This document shows positions 49,994 through 61,532 of a DNA stretch of 64,000 nucleotides, one piece after another. The first letter of the stretch is position 1, and each line of letters opens with the position of its first letter. This DNA comes from Pogonophryne albipinna. Lineage: Eukaryota; Chordata; Actinopteri; Perciformes; Artedidraconidae. The translations under genes were made by a program, and so were the position numbers. The stretch covers positions 6,947,530 to 7,011,529 of the forward strand of contig CM053264.1 in assembly GCA_028583405.1 (NCBI GenBank). The letters run 5' to 3'. The notes below the pieces were generated by a model. That model was given only the letters and a program-made list of their open reading frames with translations. It was not told the origin of the DNA and ran no database searches.

Positions 49994-52900
49994 ATACGAA
50001 AATAATGTTTATTTATTGTATTTTTATTAATATATTATTTTTACAACATTTTGTGCCAATCCATTTAGTAGAAGTAGTTCTTACAACTTTATTTTGTTTA
50101 TGTTGTAGCCTACTTACACAGGGATTTTTTCAAACTGAAACACATTTGAAAAGGAAGCAATCCACTGTTGGAGTATTTGAGTAGCCTACTTTCTATAGTA
50201 TGTTATGTCCATTATAGGAACGTGGAGAGAAGATGGGCCAATGTCTTCCCTTCTGCTCCTAAATACTAGCCATGGTCATAACTCCAATCAGAAGTGGTAA
50301 TACGCCAACATGACTCCACTTAACCATAATGGCACCATTCCAATGTCCTACACAAACAGAAACAAACACACACCACCCATAGAGACAGTCATTCCACTTT
50401 TGCATCTCGAGTGGACCAGCAAAGAGAGGGGACATGTGCAGGGTGATACATCTCTGGGATGACACCTCTCTGTGGCGATGAGCTGTGCAGTCACAGGCGT
50501 TTAGCTGTGATGGCGACACTGACAGAAGACAAAGCCACGGGTTTACAGGGAGCCGCCGGCAGTATCTTAGAGTGACACGTGGGTTATCGTTGACACGCCA
50601 ACACTGTGTCCCCGCCGCGTATTTCCCATGAACTGCTGAGCTGAACTGCTACCTAAAGATAGCAAGACAGCAGATGAGCCAAGGTGAGACATGTATCTGT
50701 GGAAGGGGCCAGCTGTGGGAAAGGTCTGGGACAAAGTTGGATGGGGCACTGCAGCGAAAAAACAAGTCTGACAAACCGCATTGTCAGATCTCAAACTCTG
50801 TATACCTAATTTGTGTAGACTCTGTCATCATTCAGCTGTGATATTTCTGTCAGCTTTGTCATTTTCTTGCTCACAGCCAGAGCAGAGATCAAGGGCCAAA
50901 AAAAACAAGAAGAGGCAGAAATAAACAGAGAGGATAGAGACACAGGGTCATTCCTGGGTGCCATTTACCCCGGAGTGAACCGTGGATTAGGGGGCCAAGG
51001 CCTGGCTGACCGATCTAAATGGCTACACACACTGAACAGATTAAGTTAAAAATGAATGGACTAACCAAGCTGATAGAGTCTGGCTTATAAGGGGGATATT
51101 CTCCTTTCAAAATCATTCACAGCAGCAGTGACAGCAGCAAAGGATTCTGAAGGCAAATACAGGACGAGGGGGAATTTACTGCGTCAATATGGAACACACT
51201 GATAGCATGGGAATACCCTTAGCGATGCTCCTGATTTAGCATTATCACCATCAGGAAAAAGTATTATTGTCAAGCTTCACAATATTGTAATAATGAGTAG
51301 AATCAACACTGTAATCATTATCATAGATTTAATGACCACCAATACAGCATCGATAGCACTATCATCTACATTTTTTAGCCGTCATACATACAGTATATCC
51401 TCCTTTATGAATTATGTTTGAAAAAGTATTCAGCCAGCCAGCCTGCTGCACAGGCTACAGTACACTGAGCCTCTCATCGGCTGAGGTCAGAGAAAATGCT
51501 TCATAGTAATAGAGATCCTTTACAACCACCGGGGGAAATCACTGCCTGTTTGTTGGCAGCCAATGTAATTAACCATGTTAGCTTTCATGCACTCTCAAAA
51601 TCTGGAGAATAAACCCCTTGTAAGTCCTAACCTTTAAATCCTGTGTCACATTTAGAGGACCGGGGCTATTTGACAGCGAGATTCTGCAAGACAAAGCTTT
51701 TTTTTTGATGATTTATAGCTGACATTGCAAGCGGAAAATAACGTGATATAGATTGAGACCGGAACTTTTCATTTGCTGAGAAGCAGGCGGGAATTCAGAG
51801 TTTGCTCTTGATCTGGGGTCTTGAACCCAGATTAAAGATAGAGCCCCCATCCTCGTCACTTACACCTTCTGCGTGGCTGCACCTCTCCGCCACATGCGAT
51901 GCTGAATCTGGACCTTTTGGCTGCCTGTCGGGGGCTCGCGGTGTTCGGCATGAGTCTTTCTAATTAGAAGGGCCCAGGGCAAGGTTGCCGTTACAGTAAT
52001 AACCATTTTTTCCTTTTTCGGATACATCATAATGATGCTGATGATCCCATAAGGCAGAGTTGTAATCACTCACCTGCTGACTCAGCACCAATTATAAAGG
52101 GGGCTGTTTTAGCTCTATCCTTTTTCAACATGGGCTACCAAAGCCCAGAGAATCCCATCCATCCTTGCTCAAACCAAGGCATTGCTTTAGAAAAGTGTTT
52201 GCCCCGTTCAGAAGCCAATTCAACAGTCCCTTAGTCACTAGGCTTCGACAACAACTTGTTTTGTGTACGCATGCAGTGTCTTTAAATGAGACTCTGTTAT
52301 GATAGTTGTAAAAATCAATCACTGGATACAATTATGTGATAATAAAATAGTTCTCTCCTGACAGACAATATTTCCCATGAGGCAAAGGGTCTTAATATAT
52401 CAGCCTGACAGAAATGTATCTCTTGGTTGCACTTAATGGAATACAGCTGACCTCATAACCACAGTAAATATCTCTTCTGGAATATCCTCAGACCCTCTAG
52501 CTTTACTTCAGAATTCCCTCGTGTGTTATCAGTGAAACCCACATCCCTCTTGTATTGTTTAATTTACATTTAATTATTCATTACACCCTTAACTGCAGTG
52601 TAGGGATGAAACTTCATTTCCTTCTCCTACCGTGACTGATTAAACCCGGTCGGGAAGATGCGGTCTCATAAAGGGCAGATAAGTGATGTTCCAGATAAAT
52701 GGAAAGTAAATACAGATTCATCTATTTATAACTATTGGTTCGCATAAAATCACTGAGCCACCGTGCCAATGGCATCTGGTAAGAGATGTTCAAGAATCAC
52801 ATGGAAAGTGTTTTTGTCACTTCTCAGAAATATCCTCACATTTTGAGCTGTAATGTTGAAACATGTGTTGTTCTTATCTCAGGACCAGACCTTTTCATGA

Positions 52901-54039
52901 GGCTTGTTTCCAGAACTTCTGGCCTGTTATTGATGGGGTTTCAGCGTAATCATGAATATTTAATGTTATGTATATTTAATGTAAGTCATATATATATTTA
53001 CATAGGAGACCTATGTTCGTACCTCTTGTACCAGGAGTGAACATGTACTTACTTGTTATGTAATTCAGTCTTGAAGTAATGCCACTTCTGCAGCTATTTC
53101 TTACCAAATGTGTGGTCACGTGGGCATTCCTTTAAGTTTTACTTGATAAGTTAGTGAATTCCTGCTTTTCTACTATGCTGTGCAGGAGCTAATCCATAAG
53201 GATGATGTTGTTCTCTCTGTTGAAATAGTGTTTGTCACCACCAGCTGTCCTTTCAGTGAGCGTATTATGAGCTAAAATACAATTAATTAAAGTTGTCACT
53301 CCCTTTAATGTGAATATGACTCAAGGGCAGGCCTACCCTTTACTGTTCCACAGCTTTGAATCAGTGAGTCGTGCTTGTTGTGCGACAGCGACAGAGAGGG
53401 GGAAATGAAAGAGAAAAAAGATTTGTGTTGTGGATTTATTTGATGGATTACAATATCATTAACTGTGTTGACAAATTGGATGTGGGCAACAAAATGTAGA
53501 TTAGTACTAATAAATGCTGTAAATCTGAGACTAGGCCACACGCCGCAGGGGAAAACTAAAACATCCAAAGCAAGCTGTCTGTGCGCGACAAAGAGAAAGG
53601 TGTTGAACAAAGGCTAACTTCACATGGAATCTAGTCAGTGTTCAAATAAAAGGTTGTAAATGCAGCATATGTCAGCTTCTCTCTAAACTCTGTTTGTCTG
53701 TGTATATTGTTAGAAATTAAAATCAATGTTTTGATAACATAATGAACCATAAAACATACCGTCAGTTTAAAAGCTGTTTTATACTGAAGAACCAGAAGTT
53801 CCTGTGCACAACCAGTTGTTAAGCTTTTATTCTGAAAATCCTTCATCTCCGGTTAGCATTTAGCATGAGGCTAATATATCATTTACCATAGAGGTGAATT
53901 TAGCAGCGAGATGATATGATGTTGCACACCGAAACCTACTGATTTCAACACTACAACTATAGACGTCGAGATATTATTATTATTGTTGTTGAATATTAAA
54001 TGAAGGTACAGTTTATTTGAGTACGTTATTGTTTTCAGA
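49994..54039. other. Intergenic DNA, no gene recognised
   Basis: No exon recognised. The block at 51640-52110 (ATGATTTATAGCTGACATTG, TCTAATTAGAAGGGCCC, ACCAATTATAAAGGG) is unique and motif-rich and is listed separately. The remainder is ordinary AT-rich DNA. Confidence 0.45.
51640..52110. promoter_or_regulatory. Candidate conserved noncoding element
   Basis: Repeat-free stretch with homeodomain- and MEIS/PBX-like motifs (GATGATTTATAG, TTTCTAATTAGAAG, GATGCTGATGATCC, CTGACTCAGCACC). About 10 kb upstream of kcnh7. Role inferred from texture only. Confidence 0.27.
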
Positions 54040-54480
54040 TGTGAGTAGCATGTGACAACTTCCGGAACGACCAGATACCCCAGCTGTGAAGTATTTCCTG
54101 TACTTTTTGGAGTATTGATTACAGCGGTTAGAATGTGTTAAATGAAAAGTCATGAAAGAGTTAAGGAAGAGAAAAGCCGTGTTTAGATATATATTGAATG
54201 TACAATGTCTGTATCCTCTGATATGCGAAACAACGGACATTAAGACGTGGCGCAGAGGATATATAAACAGCGGGACCTGAGGAGACGGCCCTTTTTCTTC
54301 ACCTGCGAGGCCCCAGAGACAGACTGCTTTTTCTGTCGAACACATATTCTGTTTGTAACATAACCGCGCCTTTATTTTTTAATTAAAGTACCAATTTGAC
54401 CCCATCTCAGAGACTCCATTTAGTCTCCTTTTAAGCTTCTCTCCTGGACGCGAGAAAAACGATCACGGTTAACAATATGT
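54040..54480 (+). mobile_element. Possible solo LTR of a retroelement
   Basis: The stretch has promoter-like order: a TATA box in GGATATATAAACAGCGGG (about 54257), then about 100 bases of GC-richer leader, then a polyadenylation-like TTTAATTAAAG followed by a GT-poor end at GATCACGGTTAACA. This is the U3-R-U5 arrangement of an LTR. I could not find a matching partner LTR, a target duplication or a coding region, so this could instead be an unrelated promoter-like repeat. Confidence 0.3.
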
Positions 54481-54587
54481 AGTGGGTTTCTGAATGGACC
54501 ATATGGACTGAGAGCTAATATAAGACGAGGACAGATGTTTCACCCCGGGTTTGTATGGCTTTGAGTGGGACAAGAGACACATGGGGG

Positions 54588-55802
54588 CAGGCCCGGACTG
54601 GCCATCGGGAGGACCGGGAGGTTTCCCGATGGCCTGGCCTGCTAAGTGGCCTGCTGGCCTGAGGATTTTTTTTTATATACGTATGTATTGTGAACGCAAC
54701 GCTGCGCAAATGTGGGTCTGACTCTGCCTCACAGAGGGTGACTGGCTGTCTACATGATGTGGCCTGCCGACATGGCCACTTTCATACAGATCATACCCTC
54801 GATTGGTCTCTGTGTGTCATTCAAGCTCGGGAGGGTGTGTTATGTGTGGCGCTAGCGAGTGAGATAAAGCGCGCGCACCGGTTACGTGTATTGTTGTTGT
54901 TAGCATCTGGTGCTAGCTAGCTGCGCTAACGGATATAAGGAGCTGTTTCAACAACAAGGTGGGGGGAGAGTCCTCTCCTGTCAGACTGAGAGACTGATAA
55001 CTACAGCTCAGGTGAGGTAAAGGACTCTCTGAGTGTTTAGATAGTTAACTTGGTCTAAGTTCTCTGTGGGTCTCAAACGGTTTGGTCACCATTTATGTAA
55101 ACACATATTTCCATTTGAGGGGGGAGTGATTAGTCAAATATGCATGAATAATAATAAAAAAAAACGTTAACTAGGTGAAAAAAGGTAAGATAAACTATTA
55201 AAACTTGTTGAGAGCTAAAACTAGTCTTTGCTTCTGCCTCAAAGAGGAGAAGGGAGGAGAGGAGGGAGGCAGGAGAGGCTGGTTCAGGAGCACAGACACA
55301 CTCAACTATAAATGACAAAAACAAATAAATAAACAAGTTTCAATGTTTTTTCATATTGGATATGGGATGTTATAGGTTATGGCCATGTTCTTATGATTTT
55401 ATGATTATTTAAATGTATACAGTTATGTTTCATATGGGTGTAGTCTCTTTATTTCCCCCTCAAAATGCACCAGATTGATGCATTTAAGTCCAACATTTAA
55501 AAAGTCCAACCCTGGTAAAATCTTACCGGGGGAGCATGCCCCCGGACCCCCCTATAGGATTTGAGGTCCACCCCCACTTAAAATATGTTCACATATGTTC
55601 CTAAATAGATTTGCACATTTTTTTAAATAGTAACCCATGTCCATATGTTTATTTTTTGGGTAGTAGATTTAGAGGGCCATCACTACGGGCAGCAACGCTT
55701 TAAAAATTGACAAATAAATCCAGCAAAATGGCACAAAAAACTGGTAGTGGCCTGGCTGGGTGTATAATTCCCGGCCTGACTTATTGTCCCAGTCCGGCCC
55801 TG
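54588..55802. mobile_element. hAT-superfamily DNA transposon, non-autonomous
   Basis: Starts CAGGCCCGGACTGG and ends CCAGTCCGGCCCTG (one mismatch between the inverted termini). It is flanked by exact CATGGGGG duplications at 54580-54587 and 55803-55810; 8 bp is the hAT signature. The interior includes a strong GC palindrome (CCGGGGGAGCATGCCCCCGG, about 55526) and no transposase frame. Confidence 0.92.
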
Positions 55803-58020
55803 CATGGGGGGGGAAATAATTTACATCTGAGAGGACAGAGCAATGAAGAATAATAAAAGAGTAAGGGATGAAGCATTAAAAACATTACCTGTTCTTCATG
55901 GTTAGAGTACTTTCTGTATTCAAATTATAAGTAACTTGTTGTGGTACTATGAATAACAATGATGATGAAAAAAACGTTTTGAAAATGCCAAAAAATGTAA
56001 AAGAAATTGCATAAAGTGTGTGCTGTACTGACACCACGAATGGGATGTTAAGTCAAATCCCTCGGCAGCACCATGGCCAGCTCCTGACTCACTTTGAGAC
56101 AGAAGAGCATAAACTGAGTGGAAAGTGGAAAGGAGGAGGACTCCATGGAACCTCACGAGGCGACACACCTCTGCCCTGACGTCACCCTTCGCAACAAGTG
56201 ACTCTGAGATAAGTCATAGCTGCTCCAGAAGTAAACACTCATTAGTGTCTAAAGTACTACTTAGATACTCGTCGAGGTGTTTTGTAGCCTTTTTGTTAAC
56301 TTACGCTGCTTCTTTGCGTCATATAAGTACGTAAAACGTTAGCTTGAGCAGGTAAATTAAGCTAGCTAGCACTCACTAAGCTAATGCTAAAGTAGCGTCC
56401 TTAGGGCTAATATAGTAACGCCTTCTAAATTTCACTCGCTGTGACATGACAGTAGAGGCTTCTCAATACTCAAATTTCCCCTCCTCGACTCCTCGGTCCT
56501 CCGGTAGTGACCCGGAAATGAATTTCAGCGCGCCATTTTGAAGGACATCTCAATTCTCTAAATGCACACAGAGGATCGAGCATCGAGCGTCGAGGAGGCT
56601 CTCCGGAGGAGCTATAACCGAGGATACACTGATGGTTCCTCCACGGCTCCATTTCCGGGAACGGTGGAGGCGTGACGCACGGCCGGACTTATCTCAGCCA
56701 ATGACAGCTCTGCATGCATCCTCTGGATATTATTTTAGAAACTGCTTTCATCGCGTCGCGATGTTTACAGTGAGAACAGCTGTGAGGTCCGTGCAGAAAG
56801 CAGAGCAGTGTACAATATATATCACTCAGTATAACAGGCCTACATTACTCTCTTTATTTGCTGTAGTTTAGTAGATATCTACAAACAAAGAGTCGATATT
56901 TTTCTAAGACCATTTAGTGCTTCACATAATAAAATACACAACGGCTGTAGCCTGATTATGCTTTAGGAGCTGTAAGTGTGTGTGGTAGGCAGTGTGTATG
57001 TGTGTGTGGTACAGTATGTAAATGTGTAATTGTACAGTGCGTAGATGCAGCGGACAGACGGGTCTCAGTTGGTTTGGTGTCCTCTGCTTACTTTTAATAC
57101 TTGTAAATACAACTTTTGGCCCGTAATTTCAATTCCCCATTTCAGTGACCAGAGAGAGGGGGGGATATATACAGTCTCTGATTGTGTTACGTTATTATGA
57201 GAGTGCTCTCATACTTTAAATTGTATATATTTATATAAATATATTTGTGTGTGTGTGTCCGCATCTGTAGCCTGTTATTGTCTCATTATACCGCACTCTC
57301 AATTAATTCAAAGTAAATATGTGGGGGAACCAGGGGCGTCGCCTGGAACTGGAAACATTCGGGGCTTAGCCCACAGTGGCGGCGCTACAGTCGAATTTTC
57401 TACTGCAAGACTCCCCACACGCACATACACAATTGCGCCATCTGGTGTCACAAACGTGTGCCTGCATTAGCTTTGTTACGGCAATGGATTGTGAGAGATT
57501 CTCATAGCACGTGAGGATCTCTTGAGGGTAAGGTGCCTGTATTATCTCGGTGGACAAAATGTATGTTTTTATTTTATAAGGACAATAACGTACTGTTGTG
57601 TTTGTTTAGTTTAATGTTAATTGTTTAATGCTCACAGTCACAGCAACATGTTTTTTGTGTGAAAAACATGTTCTGAGTGATCTGTTGCCGAGGGGACACT
57701 ACACCGGAGTTACATAAGCAGAGATAAAGTGCTATTTTGGGGGGAACTCACCTCCTCTGTGGTCCCCCAGGAAGATTTTTTTTAAATATTGAAGTTAAAA
57801 GCATCAATCTTGTGCACTTTGAGAGCAACATTAAGAGATATAGATACATCTCTCAACACCCATATGTAAAAAAAAATCTCAGAATCAGAAACGGGTTTAT
57901 TATTTAAAAACACTTCATTTTCCAATTAAATCATAAACTATGTCAAATTATTAGAAGTTGTTAGTAATCAGATTAAACAGAAAAAAGGGATGGAAGGATG
58001 AAATAATAATCCCTCCTCAC

Positions 58021-58128
58021 TTGCTGCTTCCCTCATCAATTGCTGCTTCCCTCATCCCTTGCCGTTTCCCTCATCCCTTGCTGTTTCCCTCATCCCTTGC
58101 TGTTTCCCTCATCACTTGCTGTTTGCGG
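58021..58128. repeat. 19-bp minisatellite, about 5.6 copies
   Basis: Unit TTGCTGCTTCCCTCATCCC, with units starting at 58021, 58040, 58059, 58078, 58097 and 58116. It lies within the hAT element at the end of the transposase-exon relic, so expansion occurred in the element's own coding sequence or just beyond it. Confidence 0.92.
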
Positions 58129-58370
58129 TTGAAATGATCTCTTTTGCCTGCCAAACATGCTGGATGGAAAGCAGTGGTGTCTCACTTTCCTTGGCCCTGT
58201 ATCTGCAGTCCCTAAATCAGTCATGTTACCCATTGACTCTTGTCTGTTCTGGTGTTCCTGTTCATTGTTGTCTCCATTGTCGTTCTTGTCTGTTGTATCT
58301 CCTTCTTGTGTGTCCCTTTCTCCTGTTCTCCTTTCTTCATCCTCTACTCTGTTTGGCTCATCTGTGATGA
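58129..58370 (-). pseudogene. hAT transposase exon relic, TTF-type/ZMYM1-like
   Basis: On the minus strand an exon follows a good acceptor (TTTACCTACACAG, about 58371). It encodes an acidic N-terminal stretch (VEDEERRTGERDTQEGD), then DLGTADTGP and FPSSMFGRQKRSF. The order DLGT-x3-GP, FP-x3-FG, KRSF is the start of the TTF-type zinc-finger region of ZMYM1-like hAT transposases. The downstream zinc-binding residues, catalytic domain and dimerisation region are gone, replaced by the 19-bp minisatellite. A relic, not functional. It supports the hAT assignment made from the termini and target duplication. Confidence 0.65.
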
Positions 58371-58593
58371 CTGTGTAGGTAAACACAAACAAGTATGTAA
58401 GTCAATCAGTTTCCAGCTCTTGTCAAATAAATGAATTTCAAGATACACAAATTTGTCTTCATTAAAATGAGTGTCACCACACTGTCACAAAATGTAATAC
58501 TAACCAATTGAAAATAGTTAAATTTACATTGGAAACCTCTTGTAGATATCACTGTTAAGAGTAGTTATCTGCAAATAGGACAGAATCATTCCT

Positions 58594-59957
58594 ATTCAAT
58601 TCAATTCAAAACCTTTATTTATCCAGGTAAAATCCCATTGAGATCAATGATCTCTTTTTCAAGGGAGACCTGCAGCAGTAGGTTCCACAAGAAGACATAA
58701 AAACATAAACAACAGAACAACAAAAGGACATCATACAGCAAAATGTACAGGGATTACAATTTACATATTTAACCACATGTACAGGTACCAACAGCATCTG
58801 ATTTTGTAGCATCCAACCGAGCTTTAAAAACATGTAGTGGTACTAGCTTGGTAATTTTCCATTCTTTTTGCAGACTGTTCCATGTTAGTGGAGCTGCACA
58901 TCTAAAAGCTTTCTTCCCTAAGACAGTCCTAGCACTTGGCACATTTAATAAAACCACAGCATGCGATCTCAGGCAATAAGTACTTTCAATTCGCAGAGAG
59001 ATCAGGGAGCAGATATAAGATGGTAGTTTATCCAACATGGCTTTGTAAATGAAAAAGTACCAGTGACTGAGCCTCCGTACAGTAAGTGATGGCATAACCG
59101 CCTTGGTATACAGGGTACAGTGATGCGTAAGTGCTTTACAATTTGTCAAAAATCTCAGTGCACTGTGATACGCAGCATCTAACTTGCTCAGGTAATTGGC
59201 AGGTGCATTCATATATAACAAATCACCATAGTCCAGCACAGGTAAAAAGGTCACAGTGACTAGCCTTTTCCTGGCCTCAAGCGAGAAACAGGACTTATTT
59301 CTGTAAAAGAAACCTAGCCTAACCCTCAGCTTTTTAAGCAGGTTATTTACATGAAATCTAAAAGTGAGACAATCATCAAGCCAGATACCCAGGTATTTGT
59401 AACAGGTAACCACTTCAAGTTGTATTCCTTGCGTAGTTACAATATCCAAAGCAGTCTCCGGTGTATTTTTAGCTTTAGAAAAGAGCATTACCTTGGTTTT
59501 ATCCACATTTAAAAGAAGCTTAAGCTCAGAGAGCTGAGCCTGAATAATGTTAAAAACAGCCTGTAATTTAACAACAGCCTCGTTAATCGAGGGACCTGCA
59601 CAGTACATAACGGTATCGTCCGCATAAAAATGTAAGGTTGCTCCTTCGACATTTTCACCTAAACTATTAATATAGATAGAGAATAATAGCGGACCTAAAA
59701 CTGAACCTTGTGGTACACCATTAGTGATGTTTAACCACTCAGAAGACAGCCCATCAAACTGAACACATTGGGACCTTTCAGAGAGGTAGTTTACAAACCA
59801 CCCCACTGCATGGCTGGATATGCCAATACTGACCAGCCTCTGCTTCAAAATGCGATGATCGACGGTATCAAAAGCTTTGGATAGGTCAACAAATAGAGCT
59901 GCACAACTCTGCTTATTATCTAAAATACTCGTAACAGCGTCCGCGGCTGACAGTTTC
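58594..59957 (-). mobile_element. Rex1/CR1-like LINE, 5'-truncated
   Basis: On the minus strand it begins inside the reverse transcriptase at about 59957 and ends with a 3' UTR containing TTGAAAAAGAGATCATTGAT, GATAAATAAAGGTTTTGAAT and a (TTGAA)n tail at 58594-58610. The 3' UTR with its paired TTGATCTCAATGGGAT-type sequence is shared with the LINE at 62776-63901. It sits wholly inside the hAT element. I assign Rex1/CR1 rather than L2 on the YINSLGENV and tail features, with some doubt. Confidence 0.8.
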
Positions 59958-59959
59958 AA
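58769..59959 (-). pseudogene. Rex1/CR1-like reverse transcriptase, N-terminally truncated
   Basis: An uninterrupted 396-codon frame. RT motifs in order: LFVDLSKAFDTVDH (catalytic Asp), GVPQGSVLGPLLFSIYINSL, LHFYADDTVMYC (catalytic Asp pair), LLLNVDKTKVMLFS and YKYLGIWLDD, then the C-terminal LPVLDYGDLLYMNA and AYHSALRFLTNC region. The endonuclease and first RT motifs are missing because of 5' truncation; the apparent Met at 59959 lies at the junction with hAT sequence. The intact frame suggests recent insertion, but the fragment cannot retrotranspose. Confidence 0.85.
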
Positions 59960-60484
59960 GTTTAAACACTGTCACAGAGGAGAGGTACGTACCTGTCAGC
60001 CAATAAAACACGTTTATTTCCATGCAACTCTCTGATTGGTCTGGTGGCTCTGTTGCATTCACTGAACACGGGAAATTACAATTATGCTGTCCTCTAGGTA
60101 AAGTACGGTTAATGTATTATATTATTGAGGGAGAATTTGTCCGGGGATAAAGAAAAAACATCCGGGGCTAAAGCCCCGGATGCCTACCCCAGGCGACGCC
60201 CATGGGGGGAACAATGTTCAGCTGATGTAACAGAGATTATAAAATACAGCGCTATGACAAAACACTCTTGCCACGTAATAATGAACGGACGTCGCTTTAA
60301 TTTGACCGCTCAGAGGAGAGGAGTTCTCATTTCTTTAAACGTCTGCTGCTTCCCCTCCTCTCTCCTCGGTTCCCCTCCTCGGTCCTCCGCTCGCATCTCC
60401 TGTGGGCAGGACTAAGTCTCGAGGAGGGTAGTCGAGGAGGGGAAATTTAAGAATTGAGAAGCCTCTACTGTCAGTCCTGTAGTC

Positions 60485-60610
60485 CAATGTAAAAATACTC
60501 TGTTACAAGTAAAAGTCCTGCATTCAAAAGTGTACTTCAAAATATGCTTTTAGTGTTAAGTACCAAAAGTAAAAGTACCCATTTAAACGCCACATTATTA
60601 AGCTATTACA
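60485..60610. mobile_element. Fragment of the AAGTAC-rich fish repeat
   Basis: AAGTAAAAGTCCTGCATTCA and AAGTACCAAAAGTAAAAGTA blocks match the repeat type seen at 48291 and 62420. It directly abuts the right end of the CCTCCTCG element. Confidence 0.45.
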
Positions 60611-60899
60611 ATTATTGATGCATTAATGTGTGCTTCCCTTCAATGTTGCCCTTGGTAAATGTGGGGTTTATTTGAATTACTTACTTTTGTTACTTTATGT
60701 AGCCTAAATTAAGCTGGCAATAATCTATATTCCTACTTAAGTAACATTTTAATTAAGGACTTTCACTTGTAATGTTTAGTAGGCCTATGTTAAACCACAG
60801 GCAATGCTGAATTATGTCCGCAACAGGAAAATAATTCAACTTAAAATATAATGAATTAAACGAAAATGGGTAGCCTAATAACAAAGTGTTTATCTGCTA

Positions 60900-61456
60900 A
60901 TAAGGCTGCGTAAAATAGCGAGTTGTACGCTCCAAGGCTGTAACGCGTTAGCCTACTGTAATTCGTTACTGTGCGTTACCAGATAGCCCTGCCTCTACTA
61001 TCTCTCCGTCTGCTGCTTTGTCTACGCATCCATGTGGGTTTCTCCCCTTCGCAGTGTCGGTGTGGCTCTCCGGTGTGTCAGCCTCAGCCATTGGCTTCAG
61101 AGACCTCCCTCCGTAACAACACAGACGCACAGCGCGCACAGTGCTTTCGAGGAGCGACGGTGAGATGTTGGAGAAACTGCGGTCTACCGACTCCTTTCTT
61201 TCCATCGGCGAGGAGCGCAGGGAAGCCTCTGCGATGCGCTCAAGCGGGCACGCGTCGGAGTTGAAATAAGGGAAACACGGGGGTCTTAAACAAAAAGAGA
61301 GAGGGGGCGATATTCTTGCAAGGATGACTGACTGGTGACAAAGAAAACGGGGAGCCCTTCTGGCTTGGGTTGTCTTCCGCTAGAACTTGACGGAAGGCGT
61401 TTTGGGGGACCGGCTTGGAAGATTTGTTTATCATCATATTTATTGGAGGGGGAACC
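60900..61456 (+). promoter_or_regulatory. kcnh7: kcnh7 promoter region and 5' untranslated region
   Basis: CpG frequency rises sharply from about 60900 (CGCGTTAGCC, ACGCACAGCGCGCAC, GCGGGCACGCGTCGGAG), and no TATA box is seen, as expected of a CpG-island promoter. The sequence then runs without an acceptor into the kcnh7 ATG at 61457, which has a good context (GGAACCATGC). Two upstream ORFs are present (61165-61269 and 61324-61338). A consensus donor (GACG|GTGAGA, about 61159) leaves open a 5' UTR intron. The transcription start cannot be fixed from sequence. Confidence 0.6.
61165..61269 (+). CDS. Upstream ORF in the presumed kcnh7 leader
   Basis: Thirty-four codons beginning MLEKLRSTDSFLS and ending TAA at 61267-61269, about 190 bases before the main start and not overlapping it. 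A second, 4-codon uORF (MTDW) lies at 61324-61338. If the leader includes them they would lower translation of the channel. Peptide function is not implied. Position downstream of the transcription start is assumed. Confidence 0.35.
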   Translation: MLEKLRSTDSFLSIGEERREASAMRSSGHASELK

Positions 61457-61532
61457 ATGCCTGTCAGGAGGGGTCATGTTGCGCCACAAAACACGTTTTT
61501 GGGAGTAATAATTCGCAAATTCGAAGGACAAA
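61457..61532 (+). CDS. kcnh7: kcnh7 exon 1 (ERG3 potassium channel, N-terminal cap)
   Basis: Encodes [15 protein letters not shown] followed by [10 protein letters not shown], 25 codons plus the first base of codon 26, then a consensus donor (A|GTGAGT at 61533). [13 protein letters not shown] is the invariant N-terminal cap of ERG channels (KCNH2/6/7). The cap inserts toward the gating ring and slows deactivation. The 76-base length and phase 1 end match exon 1 of human KCNH2. The start is fixed by family conservation and a good Kozak context. The product is a six-transmembrane voltage-gated K+ channel subunit of the neuronal plasma membrane; all of that lies beyond the window. The choice of kcnh7 over kcnh2 or kcnh6 rests mainly on exon 2. 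Confidence 0.95.

Larger units (their letters stand above)
57331..60204. mobile_element. hAT-superfamily transposon with transposase relic, itself interrupted
   Basis: The inverted termini are CAGGGGCGTCGCCTGG at the left and CATGGGCGTCGCCTGG read from the right (one mismatch). Exact GGGGGAAC duplications lie at 57323-57330 and 60205-60212. The right subterminal region has an 8-bp-arm hairpin CCGGGGCT-AA-AGCCCCGG (about 60161). A transposase exon relic is on the minus strand, a 19-bp minisatellite lies beside it, and a Rex1-like LINE has landed at about 58594-59957. Without the LINE the element is about 1.5 kb, internally deleted. Confidence 0.9.
56459..60475 (-). mobile_element. CCTCCTCG-repeat DNA element, copy 2, inverted and interrupted
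   Basis: This is the element of 13456-14577 in opposite orientation: 56459-57322 matches its right and central parts, and about 60250-60475 matches its left part. The inverted ends read AGGCTTCTCAATTCT-like on both strands, and here the inverted symmetry continues outward through TGACAGTAGAGGC. A hAT element (57331-60204) is inserted in it, and a LINE is inserted in the hAT. Confidence 0.75.

Noticed and set aside
58021..58128. Regular repeat array considered as a CRISPR
   Set aside because: 19-bp head-to-tail units without spacers in a vertebrate transposon; a minisatellite.
60900..61456. Alternative upstream coding start for kcnh7
   Set aside because: ERG channels start with MPVRRGH, which is at 61457; upstream ATGs are out of context and stop before it.
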